Source: JBGTHB01 sp041746415
Lineage (GTDB): Bacteria; Pseudomonadota; Gammaproteobacteria; Coxiellales; Coxiellaceae
NCBI GenBank assembly: GCA_041746415.1
Contig: JBGTHB010000150.1
Span: forward strand, 1-14,324
Length of the DNA stretch: 14,324 nucleotides
Direction of reading: 5' to 3'
In this document: positions 1 through 6,800 of the stretch, one piece after another
How positions within the stretch are numbered: the first letter of the stretch is position 1
How the letters are laid out: the number at the start of each line of letters is the position of its first letter
Notes under the pieces: model-generated
The model's input: only the letters and a program-made list of their open reading frames with translations
What the model was told of the DNA's origin: nothing
The model's database searches: none
Program-made: the position numbers and the translations under genes

Positions 1-3
1 CTA

Positions 4-531
4 ATGACAACAATCGTCGGATTAATAACTATATTTGCTATTTTTTTCGCTCCAATTGTTGCTCTAACAATACAAAAAAAGATAGAAGACTACAAAGAAA
101 GAAAATCAAGAAAGTTAGGTATTTTTAAAACGCTGCTGGCAACACGAGCAAATACAGTATCATTAGAGCATGTGAAGGCTCTTAATATGATTGATGTTGA
201 ATTTTATAATGAAAAATCAATTAGAGATTTTTGGAATATTTACCGCGATCATCTTAATTCATACCCTCAAAATCAAGATAAAAATGCACAAGATCGATGG
301 GAGGAAAGAAGGGCGGATTATCTTACAGACTTGCTTTATAGCATGTCAGAATTTTTTGGTTACAACTTTGATAAAGTAATATTAAAAAAAGGTGCTTATT
401 CACCCATTGCTCACGGAATTATAAACCTTGAGCAACAGCTAATAAGAAGAGGATTTTTAGGGATACTAACTGGTAATGAAGCCATAAAGGTACAAGTTGT
501 CCAAAACGAAGAAGGCACCACCAATACTTAA
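4..531 (+). CDS. DUF6680-like small membrane-anchored protein
   Basis: 175 residues of unknown function. Residues 1-23 form one hydrophobic helix, followed by a charged stretch (KKIEDYKERKSRK), so the protein is probably anchored in the inner membrane with a cytosolic body. The body has a pattern I associate with the DUF6680 family: FKTLLATRAN near residue 41, ALNMIDVEFY near 59, and GYNFDKVILKKGAYSP around 118-133, then an EQQLIRRG segment. Family assignment is from memory of this pattern. Only three bases precede the ATG, so the ribosome binding site and any longer N-terminus cannot be seen; the frame is still open at the window edge. It converges on the TIGR02391 gene, 86 bases away. Its place beside AbiE and TIGR02391 genes suggests accessory, possibly defence-linked DNA, but that is inference. 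Confidence 0.7.
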   Translation: MTTIVGLITIFAIFFAPIVALTIQKKIEDYKERKSRKLGIFKTLLATRANTVSLEHVKALNMIDVEFYNEKSIRDFWNIYRDHLNSYPQNQDKNAQDRWEERRADYLTDLLYSMSEFFGYNFDKVILKKGAYSPIAHGIINLEQQLIRRGFLGILTGNEAIKVQVVQNEEGTTNT

Positions 532-536
532 TTGTA

Positions 537-600
537 GGACTTTAAACTTGATGTGACAGTTACCCGTTTTTTCAGGGACTTTACTGTCAGTTTAAGTTGA
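537..600. repeat. Compound inverted and direct repeat between convergent genes
   Basis: The stretch between the two convergent stop codons has tgacagt (554-560) facing actgtca (583-589), with an inner ccc/ggg pair (563-565, 575-577) and outer aactt/aagtt arms. The octamer ggacttta also occurs twice in direct orientation (537-544 and 576-583). As RNA it could fold into a hairpin and serve as a two-way terminator, but there is no clean T-tract. The mix of direct and inverted copies could also be the end of a decayed insertion element. Confidence 0.35.
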
Positions 601-617
601 GATGCCCTTCATAAAAA

Positions 618-1421
618 CTATTTCGATCTTACATCTATACGACGATGAACCAAGGAAACCATTGTTAATAAGTCTTCTGCATCACGCTGGCTTACATCCC
701 AATTAATTTTTGCCTCATGAGATATTGGATTTCTAAACATAGAATAAATCCCTTTGATTAGCTCATTAAAGCCGTTTTGCTCCATTTTTTCACTCTTTGT
801 TTTAAGCGCATTAATTCTCAATTTTGGATTTTCTCCTCCAAAACATTTGTTTGCTAACTCATGGCCATCATCTGTAAATCCAGATAACTGGCGTAATTTG
901 TCAAAAATACTTTTTACCGCTTCTAAAACAGCATGAAAATAATTTTTTTGAAGTAACTCAGCACAGCAGAATTTAAGTACGTCAGGATGAATATCCCTTT
1001 CTTTTAAACTAAGCTTAAGCTGACCCTCTCTTAGCTCAGCTTCTGTCAAAGTGGAAATTTTATCGCATGATTTCAGCTCACCAGTATCTATGATTTCAAG
1101 TCCACTGAAAGCAAGAGCAGTATTTAAATTAGCTCTTAATGTTTCATATCTAACAATACAATCAATATAATTAGCAGGTTTCATTGCTTGCCTAATAAAC
1201 TCAATAATATTAGTTCTATTTCTTGCAATATTTTGTTTATTGCAAAAAGCGTCATGTAACCTTATCCATTTTGTAGCTCCTGGGCTTACATCAGGAATTC
1301 TAGCTTGTTGTAATAAATGAGCTATTTCACTGCCCGTTAAACCTTCTGACGTGTTGCCGAGCGCTTTAGAGACAGCTTTTATTTCACTTTGATCAAACAA
1401 TTTTCTAACTACAGTAGGCAT
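618..1421 (-). CDS. TIGR02391 (Ymh-like) family protein, HEPN-like motif
   Basis: 267 residues from the ATG at 1421. An in-frame TTG at 1475 would add 18 residues, but the ATG has a GGAA six to nine bases upstream and begins where family-like sequence starts. The N-terminal half includes LTGSEIAHLLQQARIPD (about residues 28-44) and LAFSGLEI (about 103-110). The C-terminal half includes DIHPDVLKF (about 143-151), FGGENPKLR (194-202) and FRNPISHE (229-236). This arrangement fits the conserved hypothetical family TIGR02391, often found among phage-defence genes. The last motif has R230, then N, and H235, matching the R-x4-6-H signature of HEPN ribonucleases. Ribonuclease activity is therefore a reasonable inference, not shown. 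It follows the 70-residue gene by 54 bases on the same strand and may be co-transcribed with it. Confidence 0.8.
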   Translation of the reverse strand: MPTVVRKLFDQSEIKAVSKALGNTSEGLTGSEIAHLLQQARIPDVSPGATKWIRLHDAFCNKQNIARNRTNIIEFIRQAMKPANYIDCIVRYETLRANLNTALAFSGLEIIDTGELKSCDKISTLTEAELREGQLKLSLKERDIHPDVLKFCCAELLQKNYFHAVLEAVKSIFDKLRQLSGFTDDGHELANKCFGGENPKLRINALKTKSEKMEQNGFNELIKGIYSMFRNPISHEAKINWDVSQRDAEDLLTMVSLVHRRIDVRSK

Positions 1422-1475
1422 GTTTATTTCCATCTTATATACATAAATAGCAATTTTTCGATAGCAAGTTGCCAA

Positions 1476-1688
1476 CTATTTCTTTTTTAATAGCTGATCC
1501 AAGCTATCTGCTTTTTCTTTCTTCAACACCGTGCCTAGCCTTGCATCAGATCGGTAACCTTTGGCAAAATCATCACCATATTCTTTGCGAAGCGTTTCAA
1601 CTTTGGTGTCGCTGCGTTTCTTGCGAATCTCACCGTTTTGATCACGCATACGATTATCCAACCCTTTTGGATAGTGTTTCTTAGGCAT
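1476..1688 (-). CDS. Small basic conserved-looking protein, 70 residues
   Basis: I do not recognise the family. The ATG at 1688 is chosen because GGGGAG lies seven bases upstream, a strong ribosome binding site. An in-frame ATG at 1769 would add 27 residues but has no such site, and the added part overlaps an inverted repeat. The 70-residue product starts MPKKHYPKGLDNRMRD and is very rich in Lys and Arg, with no hydrophobic helix. It has a predicted helical tail (SLDQLLKKK). The composition suits a small nucleic-acid-binding protein or an antitoxin-like partner. It sits between the AbiE pair and the TIGR02391 gene, all on the minus strand, so it could belong to either unit. Confidence 0.65.
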   Translation of the reverse strand: MPKKHYPKGLDNRMRDQNGEIRKKRSDTKVETLRKEYGDDFAKGYRSDARLGTVLKKEKADSLDQLLKKK

Positions 1689-1749
1689 TTTGCTTCTCCC
1701 CAATTCAGTCTCGTTGTGTTGATACAAATATTTTTGTTTTTTATCCCCG

Positions 1750-1803
1750 TTAACTTGCGCCAAACTCATGACACATCTTACGCCATATCGTGGCGCAAGT
1801 TAA
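1750..1803. repeat. Perfect 13-bp inverted repeat downstream of abiEii
   Basis: ttaacttgcgcca at 1750-1762 is exactly reverse-complemented by tggcgcaagttaa at 1791-1803, with a 28-base spacer. Inside the spacer, cttacgcca (1777-1785) is a one-mismatch partner for tggcgcaag, so two alternative hairpins are possible. Neither side has a U-tract following the stem on the minus strand, so a classic terminator is unlikely. It lies between the abiEii stop and the start of the 70-residue gene, where an operator, RNA processing site or mobile-element end would be possible. Confidence 0.6.
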
Positions 1804-1815
1804 AAGCTTTACCAG

Positions 1816-2646
1816 TTAGTTTGTTTCTATTCCTTTCCATGGCTCACCACTTAATTTTGGCAAAAAATCATGAAACAAAATATTGTACGCTTCTTCAAGC
1901 TGATATGATCCAGCGTGATTTGGTGACAACAACGGCTTAATATCACTGATAAAAACAGGGCTCTTTTGTTTCAGCGACAAGTTTTTCTCGAACTCCGCAC
2001 GCGATACCTGCGAATTTTCCGCTTTCATGTAGTGTTGAAAAATGTCGATGATTGTTTGAATTTTTAAATCGGAAGCTTGACGAGACGCATACCAAAAATC
2101 ATACAAATCTCTACCCTTCTTCCGTTGGTATAAAGCACGTAACTTTGTCGCTAATAATTCTTCTATCGAATAAGTAAGCGCGATGGATTTTCCATTAAAC
2201 CAGGGGCTATTAACTTCAAATGTTTTTTTAACATGTGGTTGTATAGAAAAGTGTTCGCGTGTATTGATTTCGATTTTAACTTTTCGGCTGATGATTGGTT
2301 CTACCTCCGTAGTAAATCGATAATTAAGCGTAAAACGCCCTTGATTTTGCTTCCAACTTGGCTTCCCCAACCAATGATCTAAACAATCACGTATTGCTGT
2401 GACGGTCTCTCCTATTGGCTCCGCCTTTACTTGAACAAAATCCAAGTCTTCACTGAAGCGCCCCGCCCTTTCAAAAAATAATTTATGTAAGGCTGTGCCA
2501 CCACGAAAGACCAACCCCTCACTAATCAATGGATTTTGATATAACTCACATATCGCACGCGACAACACGAGATCATGCTCAACTTGATCAGGAGTACTCC
2601 AAGGAGCTTTGCCACGCCAATCGATAATATCTGCTTGAGGGATCAT
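1816..2646 (-). CDS. abiEii: AbiEii-family nucleotidyltransferase toxin
   Basis: 276 residues, the toxin half of a type IV toxin-antitoxin system. AbiEii proteins are DUF1814 nucleotidyltransferases of the DNA polymerase beta-like fold; characterised relatives transfer nucleotides to RNA targets such as tRNA and arrest growth, giving phage abortive infection. The key motifs are present: FRGGTALHKL with G49-G50-T51, the paired acids in SEDLDF (D67 and D69), the KVKIEIN strand near 122-128, and a C-terminal EELLATKLRALYQRKKGRDLYD segment (about 162-183) holding the conserved Lys, Arg and Asp. The ATG overlaps the abiEi stop as ATGA, indicating translational coupling. The motifs look intact, so the toxin is probably functional. 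It was assigned by motif pattern, not by a search. Confidence 0.88.
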   Translation of the reverse strand: MIPQADIIDWRGKAPWSTPDQVEHDLVLSRAICELYQNPLISEGLVFRGGTALHKLFFERAGRFSEDLDFVQVKAEPIGETVTAIRDCLDHWLGKPSWKQNQGRFTLNYRFTTEVEPIISRKVKIEINTREHFSIQPHVKKTFEVNSPWFNGKSIALTYSIEELLATKLRALYQRKKGRDLYDFWYASRQASDLKIQTIIDIFQHYMKAENSQVSRAEFEKNLSLKQKSPVFISDIKPLLSPNHAGSYQLEEAYNILFHDFLPKLSGEPWKGIETN

Positions 2647-3449
2647 AATTCATCAGGCTCCACAGGTTCGTTGACTAAAATACGCCATCGTTGATTACAC
2701 TCAACAATAGGTTCACCACTCGATAGTACTAACAATCGCCACGACATTTTTCGCTGTTTTAATTGCTGTTCTAACGGTGATAAATCGATCGGCAACTGAA
2801 GTACATCTAGCAAATATCCCAACCGCTGCGTGGCAGTAATTTCTACATCATCGCTTTTTAAAAGGGCACCAAGTTTTTTTGCATCTAATTGTTCTACAAG
2901 CTCACACAATACCGTAGCAACATGATTCACTTGACCAGCCGCATTCATATAACGTACCAAATCAAATGCCGTCATTTCTGGCGTAGCTACACTCATGCTA
3001 CCCGTTACCGTTTTGATGGATTGATAAAAATGGGGTTGAATTTCTTTTTTGTAAAGAAATTCAATTTTTAAATTACTCACATGGATTGGGCGCATCGGCT
3101 TAGTGGTCACTACTTGAAAAACCATTGGCTGTTGATGAGCTGCCCCGTGCAATGCAGCAGCTGTTAAAAGCCCACAATAATAAGGTTGTTGTAAATATTT
3201 CATGAAAAAATCAATAAACCAAGAAGCGGGCAATGAGCCTGAAGCCTGATATTCCAACGGTAAAATCGTGTAAAAATCACCTCTAATACGAATCACTTTA
3301 CTTTTTTGAATCAAGCGGTGTGCGGCCTTTTTGAAGGCATTATCACTCAGACAAAGCCTCGTAATGACATCGCTGCGTAAAAAACAATATCTACCTCTAG
3401 ACTGTAAATGTTCCAAATATTGCTGTAGCGTCTCAAATTCTTCTTTCAT
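2643..3449 (-). CDS. abiEi: AbiEi-family antitoxin and transcriptional repressor
   Basis: 268 residues from the ATG at 3449. A TTG two codons upstream is a less likely start; neither has a strong ribosome binding site. Residues 1-65 read as a winged helix-turn-helix (LRSDVITRLCLSDNAFKKAA, then a VIRIRGDFYTIL wing). The middle has PYYCGLLTAAALHGAAHQQP (about 89-108), typical of AbiEi, then VATPEMTAFDLVRY, matching the family's STPxxTxxDL motif. In known AbiE systems the antitoxin binds inverted repeats in its own promoter and counteracts the toxin without stable complex formation. Here a long inverted repeat (3521-3598) lies 70-150 bases upstream. The gene is the first of the minus-strand cluster beyond tRNA-Leu. 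Confidence 0.86.
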   Translation of the reverse strand: MKEEFETLQQYLEHLQSRGRYCFLRSDVITRLCLSDNAFKKAAHRLIQKSKVIRIRGDFYTILPLEYQASGSLPASWFIDFFMKYLQQPYYCGLLTAAALHGAAHQQPMVFQVVTTKPMRPIHVSNLKIEFLYKKEIQPHFYQSIKTVTGSMSVATPEMTAFDLVRYMNAAGQVNHVATVLCELVEQLDAKKLGALLKSDDVEITATQRLGYLLDVLQLPIDLSPLEQQLKQRKMSWRLLVLSSGEPIVECNQRWRILVNEPVEPDEL

Positions 3450-3520
3450 TAGCAAATAGTGCCACTAAGAGGCTCTTTTTGCAAATGAAAGATTTATATT
3501 AAGACATTACGCTTAAGGAT

Positions 3521-3598
3521 GTTGAAGGACGAATTTTCCAACTATTTTCCACCCATCAAAAAATGATCATTTCTTAGGACGGAAAATTTCGCTTCAAC
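3521..3598. promoter_or_regulatory. Long inverted repeat upstream of abiEi, candidate operator
   Basis: gttgaaggacgaattttcc (3521-3539) faces ggaaaatttcgcttcaac (3581-3598); the arms pair apart from a small internal offset, with a 41-base spacer that contains the 12-base palindrome aaatgatcattt (3561-3572). On the minus strand a weak promoter may lie at its lower edge (TCAACA at 3520-3525 and TAATAT at 3496-3501, 18 bases apart), overlapping one arm. That placement suits autorepression by AbiEi. It is also directly beyond the tRNA-Leu 3' end, so a terminator or an attachment-site role is possible. Confidence 0.5.
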
Positions 3599-3620
3599 TA
3601 ATTGATTTATATGAAAAATA

Positions 3621-3709
3621 TGGTGCCCGGGGCCGGAGTCGAACCGGCACGAGAATTACTTCTCGAGGGATTTTAAGTCCCTTGCGTCTACCAATTCCGC
3701 CACCCGGGC
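3621..3709 (-). tRNA. leuZ: tRNA-Leu, anticodon UAA, CCA encoded
   Basis: The minus strand gives an 89-nt tRNA starting GCCCGGGTGGCGGAATTGG. The acceptor stem GCCCGGG/CCCGGGC is perfect, the D-loop is of the leucine type, the anticodon loop CTTAAAA contains TAA (plus-strand 3673-3675), a long variable arm follows, the T-arm reads GGTTCGACTCC, and ACCA is encoded at the 3' end. In the enteric gene order this is leuZ, directly after cysT; here the giant gene separates them. Its 3' end borders the AbiE-containing region, as expected for a tRNA integration hotspot, but no second copy of the 3' end is present in the window. Confidence 0.97.
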
Positions 3710-3742
3710 ATTTTGAAAATGCTGACGAGGAATAGGCACCGT

Positions 3743-3748
3743 ATCATA
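3743..3748 (-). promoter_or_regulatory. Possible -10 box for tRNA-Leu
   Basis: On the minus strand TATGAT is followed by ACGGTGCC, a GC-rich discriminator usual for stable-RNA promoters, about 33 bases ahead of the tRNA. A -35 element is unclear; TAGACT lies 14 bases upstream, which is too close. A private promoter would be expected because the large inserted gene separates this tRNA from the rest of its former operon. Confidence 0.25.
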
Positions 3749-3822
3749 ATATACACAGCTAGAGTCTAAGCGGTCTGATGTCCCACGCTGCTGTTCGATT
3801 TATAATCGCGCTTCTAGCCTAA

Positions 3823-3873
3823 ATTACAAAAATGAAATGGTAGCGACATTTTTGTTTGAACACAAGAAATTAG
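3823..3873. repeat. 51-bp direct repeat, copy B (after the giant gene)
   Basis: This block matches 9455-9505 at about 38 of 51 positions without gaps, including the shared runs tgaaatg and ttgaacacaag. Copy B lies 12 bases beyond the stop codon of the 1764-residue gene, on the tRNA-Leu side; copy A lies just upstream of tRNA-Cys. On the minus strand both copies keep TTGTGT and a TA(A/C)CAT box 17 bases apart, which may be a shared promoter. Confidence 0.7.
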
Positions 3874-3885
3874 ATCATTAATAAT

Positions 3886-6800
3886 TTAACCTCTGCAGGA
3901 AAAACCCCTGGCTAACGCCTGAGGCGACACCAAACTATTAGCCGCATTCACAGGTGCTGTCACAAGACTAGCAAATAGCCCTGATCTTGTATCAACAATA
4001 GAAACTGGCATAGATGACCCCTCTACAAAAGTTGCTTCCGATGCTTTTATTTCATCGAAGCATTCCTGAATTCCCACTGCAGTTTCATCTAATAAAGATA
4101 AATCATCTTCGCTAATGCGTGCTTGAATTGATAAATCTGCTAATTGATCTGCCATGTCGTTCAATAGAAATAGTATTGCACCGCCATCGTGAACAGAAGC
4201 CGTGCTTTTGATTTTTTCAAAAGCTTGTTGGTAGTGTTTAAGCTGATCGCTAAACTTAATCAAGTTTGCGCTTATATCTGAATTTGATTTCTCAAACCCA
4301 ACACTCTTTGCGCCACTGTCACCATACCAATAGACGCTCAATAAATCTTTACAGCCTGCATAAGTCTTCTTAAAAAGATGCCAGCAAACTTGCCACAACA
4401 TAAAGTTAGATGAAAAGTCTGTTACAGCATGACTCGTTAACTGGGCAGCGGTAACGTTCATACCATGGTTTATCAAAGCATCGGTAAATTTTTGCGGGAA
4501 ATTGGGCGTGGTTTGATAAACAAGAACAGTGCTTTCCCCATTACAAACAACTGAATCACGACCATAGAATGATAATGGACGACAACTGCTTCTGTCATAC
4601 TGATCAGCCGCGGCGGTTTGTTGCCAACTATTTTCTGTGCCGTGAGTTAGTGCTTGAGTTGTTGTTACACCAAAAACATTCACACGCCATTCGTTAGCTT
4701 GATAACAAAATAAAGAGCCATCATGACAAGCAGCATTACCAGACAAGGTAAAACTGTCTTGACCGTTCCGACTTTGACTATTGGCATATGTCTTTTCATG
4801 TTCATGCTGAGCCATCACAATCAAATCACCATAAGAAGGTTGGCGAGATGTAGAATGTAAACTGGCCGCCTCAACAACAGTTCCCTCTCGGTTAGCAAAT
4901 GCTAAACCAGCCATTGCAATGATTGCAGCCTGCGCACGACGCTCTTGGCCGCTTGTTCTACTACACCGCATAATAATCGCTGTCATTGCAATAAGAGTCA
5001 CCGAACCTATCCCCGCTAGTGCTAAAATGATTGGTGGGGTAAATAAATTATCATTGCTTGGCGCATCACTATCATCCGCAGCGGTGTCATTACCATTAGT
5101 TGGATTGTTAGGAACATCGCCTCCAGAAGCTGGTGGACTTGATAAAGAAATACATGTCACACTTTGCACTAACTCTGGTGACGTATTTTTTACGGCTAGC
5201 ATAGCGTTATACAATAAATTATCAGAAGAACGACATGCCGTTACGCCTTGTCTTAATAGCAAGCGTAAAAAAATAATTCTAACGCCTGAAGAACATTGTG
5301 CAGCTAAATTGAGAGCGGAGTCTTCATGCGCATTTAACGCATTAACGTTTGCACCATTGGCGTAACTGCCATTCGCTACTTTTGAGTTACACTCTCTAGC
5401 CGCTAACAAATAAACTGAATTACCAGCGCCATCGCGATTATTGACGAGATCCAAATTGGGTGTTTTTAAAGCCTCTACTAAATTGGCATCATCCGATTGA
5501 AATGCTGCAAAAATACGCTGTGGCGTAAAATCCAGCAAAGAAAGCCCATTGGGAAAAATATAATTATGGTAGTAAGCAACGCGATTTAATATCGCGACCA
5601 GCCATGAATAACCAGGCCACAACTGTCCTTGTGAAAGCGCTTCTTTACCACGAGCTACTGAGTCATTTAAGTAGTTTCGTGCGTCTGTTAAAAATTGATG
5701 CGTAGCAACATAGGTACTGTTAGCTGTTTGCACAGTAGTATTAAACGTTTTTAACTGTTCATTGATATCATTTAACGCTAGCACTGTGTTATTAGCGTCG
5801 AGCGTTAAGCCAGCTACTATTTCTTTACTGCCTAACATGGTTTTTAAAATAAGCTGACTGACTGCATCAGCAGAAAATTCTTCACTAAAAGCTAACCTTA
5901 AATAGAGTGCTAATCCACTTTTTGCTGCATCAAGCTCTTGCAAAATATGATACAAAGCTTGTTGATTTTGCACATCACTCAATAATGTTGATAAAGCTGT
6001 TACTTTTGCAGCTGTTCCCGCTTCAACAAACCACGCTTCCATCGCTGCTAGCATCGCTTTTATTTGCAGTTGATTTGGCTCTTGTAAAGAATACAATTCA
6101 GCGGTACGCAATGTTTGTGCTTGCTTTAATTGTGTTGCGAGTTGTCCAAGTGCGGTAATAGCAATAGCAAGCGCGTCTCTAAAATCCCCATCTCGACTGG
6201 GTATTCGCTCAAATGCCGTGTGTGCTTGTGAAGCAAATCCTTTGACCTCAGGCAAAAGGCTGGTGCCAGCGTAATTTTTATCATCCAAAACTGCATAGTT
6301 TCCATTTCCTATAGGCACAACCAAGTAACCTAATCGACTATAAATCCAACAGTCAGAGACGGCTTGATTAAACGCCTGAAAATATTGTTTCGCCCCTGTA
6401 GGAGATTGATAAAAAAGCTGAGGATTTAAGGTAGCCAAAAGTTCACGTCGCGCTAAAATGAATTGCATCAAATCAGTTAAATTAACAGGTGAACCTTGCT
6501 CCATAAGTTGTTGTGAATTGGGCTGCCAATGAATTTTTGATAATTTATCCGCAAGCTCAGCCAAACTACTGCGCGCCCAATAGCTTTGAATCGCTTGAGC
6601 CACTTGTTGTTTGAACGCTACTGCAATAGCGAGGTTACCGCTGTTATGACAATCCGTATTAGGCAAATTAGGCATAGGGCGCTCATACGCTGCTGAGCAA
6701 ATTTGATTTTCGCTATTTTGCTGCCAGCTGCCACTACAATAACCTTTACTTCTAGCATCATTCGCTGTTTCACTAACCCAAGTATTTGTAATAGCACCAA

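Noticed and set aside
1689..1769. Longer N-terminus for the 70-residue protein
   Set aside because: The upstream ATG lacks a ribosome binding site and overlaps the inverted repeat, whereas the ATG at 1688 has GGGGAG at good spacing.
3708..3722. Perfect palindrome gcattttgaaaatgc at the tRNA-Leu 5' edge
   Set aside because: It includes only two tRNA bases and is AT-rich; in this composition chance is a fair explanation.
4919..5365. Plus-strand 148-codon open frame inside the giant gene
   Set aside because: Antisense to the intact 1764-codon frame, with no ribosome binding site or recognisable motif.
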